Assembly (NCBI GenBank): GCA_964478075.1
Contig: CAYZGO010000009.1
Location: 1 to 64,000, forward strand
Source: DAOUEX01 sp034430235
Lineage (GTDB): Bacteria; Chloroflexota; Anaerolineae; UBA2200
Reading direction: 5' to 3'
DNA: 64,000 bases
The notes below the pieces were generated by a model. It did not search any database, was not told the origin of the DNA, and worked only from the letters and a program-made list of their open reading frames with translations. The position numbers and the translations under genes were made by a program. This document shows, in pieces, positions 8,319 through 15,720 of the stretch (position 1 is its first letter; each line of letters starts with the position of its first letter).

Positions 8319-9998
8319 CTACTGCGCTGGCTTTTCTCGTGCGCCAAAAATGCGATAATCAATGTCAGGAAAGGGATTGTCCAAATCGGCAATGCCGGTT
8401 AGAAAGCGTATGTCCGTATCCGTGACTACTCCAGAGTCTGCGATAGCAGCCAGATGATTGAAACGCGCCAGGTGTTGCTGGAAGCGGCCACTTGCGTACT
8501 CTTTGGCCTGCCCAGTACTGATGAGGAACGGCCAATCGCTGCTTTCCAACAATAGTGATTCACGCGCTGCCTGATTCAGCACATCCCGCATCTGGCCCTC
8601 GGCTTCAGGACGGCTCGCCACCAGTTGCTCCATGCGCAGTTCAGCATTGTGGATGAGAGGCCACATCCATTCTGTGTCGGGATTCATCCATGTCCAGTGA
8701 CCCCCACCCTGGCCCCAAGAACTCTCTGGCAGTGTGATCACCTCCTCGGGTGGGTGGGTTTCCAGATAGTCGCCGGCTGTCGTCAACTCGACTGTCTCGT
8801 TTTTGTCCAGGTGACGCAGCACTTCCTTGAGCCAGACAATGCCCTCGAACCACCAGTGGCCGAACAACTCGGTGTCATAGGCCGAGACTACGATGCCTGG
8901 TTTCCCGGTGGCTTCGTAGTAATTGCTCACCTCGTCCACAATAAGACTGACGAAATGCTCGGCGTGCATCCGCACCTGGTTCACGGCAGGGTACGGATCG
9001 TAGAAGGCTTTTTGGCTAAGATCAACCTGAGCCCCCGTGATGCGCCAATACTGCAAGCCAGAATGGGCATCCTTGCGGTGAAACTCGCGGTAGACAAAGT
9101 CGCCCGGATAGCCATGTGCGGCGGACCAGACCTGCAGACCGGTGCGCTCATCACGGCCATACACAGCCACGTTCGCCGAATGTACATAGTATGGCCGCAT
9201 GGTTGTTCGCTGCTTGGCCTCAGGCCGTTCGTCAGCGCGAACAACCAGTTTGCGCTTGGGCAGCCCACCATAGGGGCCAATGACATCCCCAGCGACTTTG
9301 CCCACAAGTCGTCCTCCAACAACCACAGACGTATCCGTGAAGAAGTAGCCCAGGTTCAACTCGCCGAGGAACTCTTCAAGGCCGGGCTTGTAGGCCCCAC
9401 TCTGAATGAACGCGGGACGATAACCACACTCCGGCAGCCAGACACCGCGCGGCGCGCGACCCAGATGCCGCCAATAGGCCTCGGCACCAACCTTCAACTG
9501 CGCATAGATCGTGGAATTCCGTTCCATCAGCGGCAGATAGCCGTGAGTAGCCGCACTGGTAACAACGTCCAGGTTGCCTTCATCCTGAAGTTGCCGGACC
9601 GCAGCCACCAGATCCCGTCCGTACCGCTCAGCAAAGGATTCCAAGATATTCCTGTACCAATCCAGATAGAATTGTGCCAGGTATAGCAAATGCCCATCAC
9701 CGTTCTTCTTGTGGCGGCTGACGTCGGCCTCCACCAAGGTCAATTTCTCTAGCAGATAGACCTCAAAGTGATCCAGCACGTCAGGGTCAGACAACTGTTC
9801 CAGCAAGATGGGAGTCAAACCAATGGTCAGGTAGGGTTCACAGCCCTCGTCCTTGAGATCAAAGAGAGCGTTGAGCAGCGGAACATAAGTCTCGGCTATG
9901 GCCTCGTGGAGCATTTCCTCACCATGAGGCCAGCGTCCAGCCTTACGCACATATGGTAGATGGCTATGCAGTACGAAGGTAAAAGCGCCCTTTTTCAC
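8319..9998 (-). CDS. Glycoside hydrolase family 57, probable 1,4-alpha-glucan branching enzyme
   Basis: This 559-residue cytoplasmic enzyme makes alpha-1,6 branches in glycogen-like glucan, if the closest functional relatives (TK1436, TTHA1902) are a guide. The N-terminal GH57 barrel starts FTFVLHSHLPYVRKAGRWPHG. The catalytic nucleophile is Glu190 in GVWLPECGYRP and the acid/base is Asp375 in AYDTELFGHWWFEG; both are intact. A helical C-terminal DUF1957-like domain follows with SSWGQGGGHWTWMN. Length is close to the family's 520-560. The start is GTG 9998 with AGGAGG at 10004-10009. It stands between two minus-strand units with no glycogen partner nearby. An amylase-type specificity is possible but less likely given the ECGYRP context. 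Confidence 0.88.
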   Translation of the reverse strand: MKKGAFTFVLHSHLPYVRKAGRWPHGEEMLHEAIAETYVPLLNALFDLKDEGCEPYLTIGLTPILLEQLSDPDVLDHFEVYLLEKLTLVEADVSRHKKNGDGHLLYLAQFYLDWYRNILESFAERYGRDLVAAVRQLQDEGNLDVVTSAATHGYLPLMERNSTIYAQLKVGAEAYWRHLGRAPRGVWLPECGYRPAFIQSGAYKPGLEEFLGELNLGYFFTDTSVVVGGRLVGKVAGDVIGPYGGLPKRKLVVRADERPEAKQRTTMRPYYVHSANVAVYGRDERTGLQVWSAAHGYPGDFVYREFHRKDAHSGLQYWRITGAQVDLSQKAFYDPYPAVNQVRMHAEHFVSLIVDEVSNYYEATGKPGIVVSAYDTELFGHWWFEGIVWLKEVLRHLDKNETVELTTAGDYLETHPPEEVITLPESSWGQGGGHWTWMNPDTEWMWPLIHNAELRMEQLVASRPEAEGQMRDVLNQAARESLLLESSDWPFLISTGQAKEYASGRFQQHLARFNHLAAIADSGVVTDTDIRFLTGIADLDNPFPDIDYRIFGAREKPAQ

Positions 9999-10130
9999 GG
10001 GAACCTCCTGATGCTATCTATAGAGGGCTCTAAACAGAAAAGCTCATTAGTCATTATACTGGCTCTCAGTGCTGAAGCAAAAGCTGGGTGGTGGGATGTG
10101 GTTCAATTCCGGGACAGATTCTCAACGGTG

Positions 10131-10229
10131 AGACCTCCGAGGTTTTGGCTACTAATTTGGCTGCGAAATCTGTGGCTACTGATGGTAGGTAGAGTCAGAG
10201 AAACCATCGTTCGTAAACCTCGGAGGTCT
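10131..10229. repeat. MITE-like element with perfect 15-bp inverted ends
   Basis: AGACCTCCGAGGTTT (10131-10145) and AAACCTCGGAGGTCT (10215-10229) are exact inverted complements around 69 nt. Each arm is itself nearly palindromic (ACCTCCGAGGT). No coding capacity is seen. The 10010-10318 stretch otherwise holds only the tRNA-Arg promoter. Confidence 0.7.
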
Positions 10230-10271
10230 TTTCGCCCCCCAAGTGAGTTGCACCCATAGCGGTGACAAGAC

Positions 10272-10300
10272 TTGGCGTACCAGGCGTAATGTGCTATACT
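10272..10300 (+). promoter_or_regulatory. tRNA-Arg promoter
   Basis: TTGGCG at 10272-10277 and TATACT at 10295-10300 are separated by 17 nt. The -10 box ends 18 nt before the tRNA 5' end. Confidence 0.7.
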
Positions 10301-10318
10301 CTCACAGAAGTCACGCAG

Positions 10319-10392
10319 GCCCCTGTAGCTCAGCGGACAGAGCGAGGGCGTCCTAAGCCCTGTCGTCGGGGGTTCGAATCCCTCCAGGGGCG
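10319..10392 (+). tRNA. tRNA-Arg (anticodon CCT)
   Basis: A full cloverleaf can be drawn: acceptor GCCCCTG / CAGGGGC, D arm GCTC / GAGC, anticodon stem AGGGC / GCCCT with loop GTCCTAA (anticodon CCT, reading AGG), variable GTCGTC, and T arm GGGGG-TTCGAAT-CCCTC with one G-U pair. The discriminator is G10392. The 3' CCA is not encoded. Confidence 0.93.
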
Positions 10393-10400
10393 CTTGTCAC

Positions 10401-10582
10401 GGAACAAGCCAACCGACAGAGTCTGAGGTTTACCCCAAAGTGCATGATGGTACACGAATTGCACGAATTTCCACCAAAACTCCTAAAAAGGATTCGTGGA
10501 ATTCGGTTTCTTCGTGTTATTCGTGTACACGCGCTCCCACTACAAGATCTAGGTAAACTCCAGACAGAAGCTGGCTTGTTCC
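10401..10582. repeat. MITE-like element with about 32-bp imperfect inverted ends and an ATTCGTG palindrome inside
   Basis: Left end GGAACAAGCC ... GAGGTTTACC (10401-10434) and right end GGTAAACTCC ... GGCTTGTTCC (10552-10582) are imperfect inverted repeats. Inside, 10450-10528 is a palindrome built from TACACGAATT and GGAATTCGGTTTC/ATTCGTGTAC. The core recurs at 17402-17482 beside tRNA-Leu and, more diverged, at 11465-11535. This copy fills the gap between tRNA-Arg and udk. Confidence 0.7.
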
Positions 10583-10616
10583 TGAATTGTTTAGTAAAGG
10601 TGCAGAGCGCCTTGTA

Positions 10617-11279
10617 ATGACCCATAAGGAGAAGGCAACCGCAAGCAACCCTATACTGGTCATCGGCGTTGCCGGAGGGACAGCGTCCGGAAAGACGACC
10701 GTGGTTGAGGCTATACTCGATCGCGTAGGCCGGGAACGAATCGCCCATATCCAGCACGATTCCTACTACAAGGACCTCAGCCACCTTCCGCTCGCAGAGC
10801 GCAGGCAATTCAATTTCGATCACCCTGACGCATTGGACACAGCACTGCTCATCCAGCACTTGCGAGAGTTGCGCGAGGGTCACTCCGTCAAGGTGCCCAC
10901 ATACGACTTTGCCACGTATTGCCGTCTTCCCGAGACGCGAACCGTGCATCCACGCCCGGTTGTGATTGTGGAAGGGATACTCATTCTGGCAGAGCCAACC
11001 CTGCGTGATTTGATTGACCTCAAAATCCACGTAGATACTGACGCCGACTTGCGTTTCATACGCCGTATCAAGCGGGACATTGCTGAGCGCGGTCGCACCA
11101 TGGAATCCGTCATCGAGCAATACTTGTCGACTGTCCGTCCTATGCATCTAGAGTTCGTTGAGCCTTCAAAGCGCTATGCAGATGTAATCATTCCTCTGGG
11201 CGGTCAAAATGTGGCCGCGCTGGAATTGGTCACGGCAAGGGTACTATCCATGCTGGACATGGCGGAGCAGGAGGCCTGA
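10617..11279 (+). CDS. udk: Uridine kinase
   Basis: This 220-residue P-loop kinase phosphorylates uridine and cytidine to UMP and CMP with ATP or GTP in pyrimidine salvage. Walker A is GGTASGKTT near residues 18-26. HDSYYKDLSHLP and FDHPDALDT are the nucleoside-site motifs, VPTYDFATYCR is the family loop, and RRIKRDIAERGRTMESVIEQY is the lid. All are intact and length is normal. I use ATG 10617; an in-frame TTG at 10587 is the only earlier choice and has no ribosome site. The uridine-kinase role is consistent with the nucleoside-type importer encoded 5 kb away, though the genes are not linked in one operon. Confidence 0.9.
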   Translation: MTHKEKATASNPILVIGVAGGTASGKTTVVEAILDRVGRERIAHIQHDSYYKDLSHLPLAERRQFNFDHPDALDTALLIQHLRELREGHSVKVPTYDFATYCRLPETRTVHPRPVVIVEGILILAEPTLRDLIDLKIHVDTDADLRFIRRIKRDIAERGRTMESVIEQYLSTVRPMHLEFVEPSKRYADVIIPLGGQNVAALELVTARVLSMLDMAEQEA

Positions 11280-11632
11280 CGCGCAGGTTCGTCCAGGATT
11301 TCGAGCCATTTGCCATACGTTCCTGCCGATGTGCGCACGGCGCCGCTCGCGGCTCGAATCCTAAGTGTCAGTTTAGCGTAACTTGGCAGCAACGTAGAGA
11401 CAGACGACCGCTCGGGTGCCAAGCCGCAAGACGATCGATGTCATTAAGGTGTATTGGAGGGCCGTCCACGAATATGAACACGAATACACGAACGCTGTTG
11501 TAGAGTATTCGAGTATTCGTGCAGTATTCGTGGATGGCAGGCACATATCAGGTCGCTCAGTCGCTCCCCTCCGGTTCATCGCACTCGGAGTTTGATCTTG
11601 AACCATCTTGCCGATACGTGTCAGGAGGATAC
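11280..11632. other. Intergenic stretch with an ATTCGTG-family repeat
   Basis: No gene is seen. A diverged palindromic copy (CCACGAATA ... TATTCGTGG, about 11465-11535) lies in it. No clear promoter for the downstream Amt-like gene was found; the ribosome site AGGAGG at 11623-11628 is clear. Confidence 0.6.
11465..11535. repeat. ATTCGTG-family palindromic repeat, diverged copy
   Basis: Repeated CACGAATA/ACACGAAT on the left and ATTCGTG on the right form a long imperfect palindrome whose outer ends are TCCACGAATA and TATTCGTGGA. It shares the building block with 10450-10528 and 17412-17482. Confidence 0.6.
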
Positions 11633-13000
11633 ATGCCTTATATCCAGACCTCTACTTTGATGTTGTTTAACGTTCTGGCTTTTTTGGCACCCGTCGGACT
11701 GGCGCTGTTAGCCATTGGCGCTGCCAGCGAGGAACGTGCTGCGCAAGTAGCCACGACAGCGCTCGTCGCGCTCGCCGCAGCGGTTATCGGCTACTTTGCC
11801 TGCGGATTTGCGTTCCAATTCGGTGGGGCTGCGTTTGTGTCTCACATGCCGGGTCTGCAAAGCCTGACGGCCGAATGGTCTCCACTGGACCTGGAGTGGG
11901 GGCTGGGCTGGGGCATGATCGGCCTGCGCGGTTTCTTCCTGAGTGCGGAAGCCTATAACGCGGACGCATATCTTCTCTTCATCTCACAGTTGGCAGCAGT
12001 CACCACTGCGGTGCTTGTAACGCTGCTGGCACTGTGTAACCACGTGCGACGTATGCGCTTGCTCGCTCTTGGACTGCTGATCTCGGGCTTTGTCTATCCA
12101 CTGTTCGGTAACTGGGTGTGGGGAGGGGGCTGGCTTTCCAACCTTGGGCTGAATCTTGGCCTTGGCCACGGTTTTGTGGATATAGCTGGTTCCGGCGCAA
12201 TCTACCTGCTCGGAACATTGGTGGCGCTGAGCGTATTCTTTGTGGTCAAACCCCGCCGCGCCACGGAGGCGGGTCCCGCCAGGCTGCCGCCGATTCACTT
12301 CCCTCTGCTGATGGTATTGGGCGCACTGCTAGCCGTGGTCGGATGGCCGGGGCTGGTGCTGGGCAATCCATTGATCAGTGAGCAAGTTGTAGCGCCCCTT
12401 GTCGTGGTGAACCTGATGCTTGCAGCCGCGGGCGGCGCATTGGCAGTTTCCATCTATTCCTGGTTCGTGACCGGACAGCCTGATGCACTGGCGACAGGAC
12501 GCGGCACGGTGGCCGGCCTCGTTGCGGCGAGCGCCGCTTGCGCCTTCGTCCCGGCCTGGGCCGCCTTGCTGATCGGTGCAGCATCTGGATTACTCATGCT
12601 GCTGGGCTCGTACGCTGTGGAGCAGGTTTTGCGGCTAGACGATGCCAGCGGCTCAGCAGCCGTATTCGGCCTACCTGGCATCTGGGGCGTTCTGGCAGTA
12701 GCTATCTTCGCCGATGGCCACTGGGGCGCAGGCTGGAATGGCGTAGGGGTTCAAGAGTACCTGGGCATCGCTGGTCAAGGCATCTCTGGGCTGAGCCTGG
12801 CTGGCGGATATCAGCCTGCGGGAGCGAGCCAGCTACACGCCCAACTGGTGGGGCTCGGCGCTCTCTTCATTGCCGCCTTGCTCGTGCCTGGGTTGATCGT
12901 CAGAAGCATAGTGTGGATTGGCAGTATGGCCCGACGCGCCTATGCGGGCCGCTTGGAACCATCTCCTGCCCAGACACACCAGGAGGACAAGGACTCGTAG
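11633..13000 (+). CDS. Divergent Amt/Rh-family membrane protein lacking both pore histidines
   Basis: This 455-residue, about 11-helix protein aligns with ammonium transporters through FVDIAGSG (residues 181-188), GTVAGLVAASAACAFVPAW (291-309) and RLDD...FGLPGIWGVLAVAIFA (334-360). In AmtB the conducting twin histidines are His168 and His318. Placing the conserved aspartate and the glycine ladder in register puts Tyr191 and Phe345 at those positions here. Classical conduction therefore may not apply; a sensor role or another substrate is possible. The start is ATG 11633 with AGGAGG at 11623-11628, which removes 38 unrelated residues of open frame. No GlnK/GlnB partner is adjacent. The family assignment is fairly secure, the function is not. 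Confidence 0.75.
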   Translation: MPYIQTSTLMLFNVLAFLAPVGLALLAIGAASEERAAQVATTALVALAAAVIGYFACGFAFQFGGAAFVSHMPGLQSLTAEWSPLDLEWGLGWGMIGLRGFFLSAEAYNADAYLLFISQLAAVTTAVLVTLLALCNHVRRMRLLALGLLISGFVYPLFGNWVWGGGWLSNLGLNLGLGHGFVDIAGSGAIYLLGTLVALSVFFVVKPRRATEAGPARLPPIHFPLLMVLGALLAVVGWPGLVLGNPLISEQVVAPLVVVNLMLAAAGGALAVSIYSWFVTGQPDALATGRGTVAGLVAASAACAFVPAWAALLIGAASGLLMLLGSYAVEQVLRLDDASGSAAVFGLPGIWGVLAVAIFADGHWGAGWNGVGVQEYLGIAGQGISGLSLAGGYQPAGASQLHAQLVGLGALFIAALLVPGLIVRSIVWIGSMARRAYAGRLEPSPAQTHQEDKDS

Positions 13001-13010
13001 GGTAGCGCTC

Positions 13011-13646
13011 TCACTGCAGTTCCTGAAGCAACTGGATTACTTCTGCATCCGAGGTCTGGTCAAAGACAGCGTAGAAGGCACCCACTGCCCAGAAGATCCG
13101 TGGGGTGTACAAGCACACTACGCGGTCAGCTTCCTGCGACATAAGCTTGATGGTGTCCGCTGGTCCCACAGGGACCGCCAGGATCAACTGCGCAGGTTTG
13201 CGCTGTTTGAGGGCGCGCAAGCTGGCCAAAACAGTAGCACCAGTGGCTATGCCATCGTCCACCAGAATGACGGTTTTGTCCTGCAGTTCTGGTTCGGGTC
13301 GTGACCCACGGTATGCTGCCAGACGTCGTTCTATCTCCTTGCGCTGACGCTCGGTCTCTTCCTGCACATAGTCATCTGGCGCACCCATACGTCGGACGAG
13401 GTCATCGTCCAAGACCAAAGTGCCATCGCTCGCCACGGCGCCAATGGCCAGTTCCGGGTTATGCGGTGCACCAATCTTGCGCGTGATGTACACGTCCAGA
13501 GGAGCCCCTAATTCCTTGGCAACCTCGTAGGCCACTACCACTCCGCCGCGTGGGATGCCCAGAACAATCATGTTCTTTTGACCACGAAGCCAAGCCAGTT
13601 CCTTAGCCAGGAGCCGTCCTGCTTCATGCCGGTCACGAAAGTGCAT
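13011..13646 (-). CDS. Phosphoribosyltransferase-domain protein
   Basis: This 211-residue type I PRTase-fold protein contains the PRPP-binding loop VILVDDGIATGATVLASLRA near residues 125-144 and an early IPRGGVVVAYEVAKEL block. The hood region differs from purine and pyrimidine enzymes, as in the large uncharacterised group of about 210-220 residues often annotated only as phosphoribosyltransferase. The substrate base is unknown. It lies 25 nt downstream of a LOG-like nucleotide enzyme on the same strand; both act on ribose-phosphate compounds, which may be meaningful. It has GGAGG before ATG 13646. It is convergent with the Amt-like gene, 10 nt apart. Confidence 0.82.
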   Translation of the reverse strand: MHFRDRHEAGRLLAKELAWLRGQKNMIVLGIPRGGVVVAYEVAKELGAPLDVYITRKIGAPHNPELAIGAVASDGTLVLDDDLVRRMGAPDDYVQEETERQRKEIERRLAAYRGSRPEPELQDKTVILVDDGIATGATVLASLRALKQRKPAQLILAVPVGPADTIKLMSQEADRVVCLYTPRIFWAVGAFYAVFDQTSDAEVIQLLQELQ

Positions 13647-13671
13647 GGTGGCCTCCTCGTGCTATAGAGCC

Positions 13672-14139
13672 TCAAGGTATGGCAAGCGCCAGGGCTTTTT
13701 CAACTGCTTCCTGCGGTGTTCCAGCATGTACGATGGCCTGGCGTTCCTGGCCGCCCTTGGCTAGCTCCCAGGTATTCAAACCCACCACCGGTATTCCCAG
13801 CTTGAGTGCGTGGGCAATCTCCGAAAGGGTGCCGTACTCACCGCTGATGGCAATCACAGCCTGTGCTGATTGAACAACGAGCACATTTCGAGCCTCGCCC
13901 ATGCCGGTGACGACACGTACGTCAACGTACGGGTTCGCGTCCCGACGTGATGTCCCGGGCAGAATGCCAACTGTCAGCCCCCCTGCGGCCTTGGCTCCCC
14001 TGCAGGCAGCTTCCATGACACCGCCCAGACCGCCGCACACCAGCACAGCATCACGCCGTGCCAGTTCACGCCCCACTGCTTCGGCCAACGCCGCCACGTC
14101 TGCTGAACAGCGGCCATCGCCGACTACCGCTACAAACAT
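13672..14139 (-). CDS. TIGR00725-family protein, LOG/lysine-decarboxylase-like fold
   Basis: This 155-residue Rossmann-type protein has VCGGLGGVMEAACRGAKAAG and ISGEYGTLSEIAHALKLGIP, the positions of the PGGxGTxxE motif of cytokinin-activating LOG phosphoribohydrolases. Here the motif reads GEYGTLSE, as in the TIGR00725 branch, whose activity is not settled. A nucleoside-5'-monophosphate hydrolase or nucleotide-binding role is likely but unproven. It sits between thpR and a phosphoribosyltransferase on the minus strand. The ribosome site is poor: GGGGAG abuts the ATG. Confidence 0.82.
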   Translation of the reverse strand: MFVAVVGDGRCSADVAALAEAVGRELARRDAVLVCGGLGGVMEAACRGAKAAGGLTVGILPGTSRRDANPYVDVRVVTGMGEARNVLVVQSAQAVIAISGEYGTLSEIAHALKLGIPVVGLNTWELAKGGQERQAIVHAGTPQEAVEKALALAIP

Positions 14140-14207
14140 CTCCCCGACCTTCCACTCTCTATGTGAAACTCCTCAGGACCGCAGATGAGAATCGTGTTCG
14201 CGCGACG

Positions 14208-14232
14208 ACGTAGTCTAGCCCTTTATGGGCGT
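14208..14232. repeat. Single intergenic copy of the unit repeated inside the ketopantoate-reductase gene
   Basis: The 25-nt block containing TAGCCCTTTATGGGCGT differs at only one position, in reverse complement, from 20772-20797 in the gene at 19894-21207. It lies between thpR and the LOG-like gene, next to a small GGGGacaagCCCC palindrome at 14239-14251. Confidence 0.7.
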
Positions 14233-14256
14233 TTGCAACGGGGACAAGCCCCTATA

Positions 14257-14850
14257 CTACGGATGCTCATTGCCAAGTGCAATCGCCGCCAGACACGTGT
14301 ACACCGCCCCGGTGGGCTGCAGATCACTGCGCATCAAGCTGATTTCTCGTACAGTCATGGAGACGGATGCATCGAGTTTTGCCGTTGAGATCAGTTCCCC
14401 CATTGCTTCGCGTTCGCGGGGACGGGCTCTATCTCTGATCCGCGCCAGTGTGAGGTGGGGGTGAAAGCGTCGCTTCTCCACAGCGAAACTAATGTTGCTC
14501 AACTCAGAGTCCACGGAGCGCTGCAGCCGCTTCAACGGCTCCAGGTCCCCGCCAATGCCAACCCAGATCACCCTTGGCCGTCGTGCATTCGGAAAACAAC
14601 CCGCAGCAGCCAAAGAGATGCTGAACGGTGCAAACGATGCGCAGGCGCGCTTGATGGCTTGCGCGATCTCTTCAACACGGCCAATAGGCACGTTGCCCAA
14701 AAACTTGAAGGTCAGGTGGACAGAATCCGGCGATACCCAGCGTCCGATGCGGGAAACGTTTGCGCTCTTAAGTTGCTCCTGCACCTGTCTGAGGCCAGCT
14801 TTCAGCGCATCGTCGAGTTCAATAGCAACAAAAGTTCGAATCTGCTCCAT
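14257..14850 (-). CDS. thpR: RNA 2',3'-cyclic phosphodiesterase (ThpR / LigT family)
   Basis: This 197-residue 2H-phosphoesterase opens 2',3'-cyclic phosphate ends of RNA; some relatives also show 2'-5' RNA ligase activity in vitro. Both catalytic HxTx motifs are present: HLTFKFLGN near residue 46 and HPHLTLARI near residue 129, bracketing the usual two-lobed fold. The N-terminus RTFVAIELDD is typical. The start ATG 14850 follows GGGGAGGG, which overlaps the end of the broken amidohydrolase gene 8 nt upstream, so the two were probably co-transcribed. Confidence 0.92.
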   Translation of the reverse strand: MEQIRTFVAIELDDALKAGLRQVQEQLKSANVSRIGRWVSPDSVHLTFKFLGNVPIGRVEEIAQAIKRACASFAPFSISLAAAGCFPNARRPRVIWVGIGGDLEPLKRLQRSVDSELSNISFAVEKRRFHPHLTLARIRDRARPREREAMGELISTAKLDASVSMTVREISLMRSDLQPTGAVYTCLAAIALGNEHP

Positions 14851-14857
14851 GACTTGG

Positions 14858-15256
14858 TTACCCTCCCCTTAGCAGCTGTGTCGCGTTGCCACCCAGGACT
14901 GACTCGAGAGCATCAGCCGAGAGCCCTGACCCACGGACACGGCGTAGAAACCGCCCCTGGCCGATCAGAGGGTAGTCTGCGAAACCAAACAGCCGCTCAG
15001 GCCAGCAGGATACAGATTCGAGCACATAGTCATTTACCGTGCGGCAGAGTCCCTGGTCTGCCCACGCGAAGCCAAAGGTCACTGAGGCATCCACCCCACA
15101 TCTGCCCATCGAGGCGATGAGGTCGTCGGCGCTGGCCATTCTGGCCTTGGGATCAGCGTATAGCTGGCGAAACCAGCTATCGCGCTGCAGGTACACTTTG
15201 CGTTGGGCAATGATCTCGGGCGGAAATATGTGAGTGTGAAAGTCAATGACCGGCAC
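14858..15256 (-). pseudogene. Amidohydrolase (metal-dependent TIM-barrel) with the middle deleted in frame
   Basis: The frame opens with VIDFHTHIFPPEI, the metal-binding HxH start of amidohydrolase_2 enzymes, and runs about 100 residues. It then jumps to SADALESVLGGNATQLLRG, which is the extreme C-terminus of the same family (GGNAARLL-type). Total length is about 132 residues against the usual 280-300. The lost part holds the other metal ligands and the catalytic aspartate. No stop or frameshift is seen, so a short protein may still be made, but it cannot be active. I start at GTG 15256, where family similarity begins. Confidence 0.75.
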
Positions 15257-15295
15257 GGCGCTATTTTCGCACAGTAAGGCATAAAAGTCAAACAA

Positions 15296-15443
15296 GTTGA
15301 CGGTTATCGGTTAGCAGTTGGCAGTTACCGGTTGTCGGCTGCAGTCGGATCTGATGCTGAGCCTCCGCCCTGAGCAAGTCGGAGTGACAGCGAAGTACTT
15401 CGTCTACACACGGGCAGCCCTGTTTTTCGTGTCGGTCAAAATG
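15296..15443. other. Intergenic stretch with short direct repeats
   Basis: GGTTATCGGTTAGCAGTTGGCAGTTACCGGTT-type short direct repeats occur around 15302-15335, in a pattern common to dispersed bacterial repeats, followed by a block near 15360-15395 with no coding signal. No gene is seen. Confidence 0.4.
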
Positions 15444-15452
15444 TGATATAAT
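15444..15452 (+). promoter_or_regulatory. Extended -10 promoter for secG
   Basis: TGATATAAT at 15444-15452 is a perfect extended -10 (TGn-TATAAT). The -35 region near 15424 (TTTTCG) is poor, which extended -10 promoters tolerate. The predicted start is about 30 nt before the TTG start codon. Confidence 0.6.
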
Positions 15453-15487
15453 GGGGGTACTTCACTACCAAGAGAGGAGTCTCCGAG

Positions 15488-15709
15488 TTGGTCAAGTATT
15501 TGAATATCGTGCAGATTATATTATCTGCGGCGCTCATAGTCCTGGTTATCTTGCAAAGCAAGGGCGGCACCTTGAGTCGCATGTTCGGCGGCGAAGGTGG
15601 TGTGTATAGGACGCGCCGTGGTATGGAGAAGACGTTGTTCAATTTCACCATCGCTTTGATGGTGGCGTTCTTCGTCTTTTCTTTGCTCAGCGTAATCCTT
15701 CAGACCTGA
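15488..15709 (+). CDS. secG: Preprotein translocase subunit SecG
   Basis: This 73-residue protein of the SecYEG channel has two membrane helices (about residues 5-23 and 50-70). They enclose the cytoplasmic loop LQSKGGTLSRMFGGEGGVYRTRRGMEK, whose SKGG...FGG...RRG pattern marks SecG. The start is TTG 15488, with GAGAGGAG upstream; ATG alternatives would remove the first helix. It is followed after 11 nt by a solute-binding protein that needs export, so the two may share a transcript. Confidence 0.9.
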   Translation: MVKYLNIVQIILSAALIVLVILQSKGGTLSRMFGGEGGVYRTRRGMEKTLFNFTIALMVAFFVFSLLSVILQT

Positions 15710-15720
15710 GAAAGACGACC

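Noticed and set aside
8625..9686. 353-codon plus-strand open frame over the GH57 gene
   Set aside because: Antisense to an intact enzyme with both catalytic residues; no family similarity or start signals.
10100..10120. GGTTCAATTCC-like sequence, looked at as a tRNA T-arm
   Set aside because: No acceptor or anticodon arms can be drawn around it.
10353..11147. 264-codon minus-strand frame across tRNA-Arg and udk
   Set aside because: It crosses a tRNA and an antisense kinase gene. Its C-terminal residues come from the tRNA sequence.
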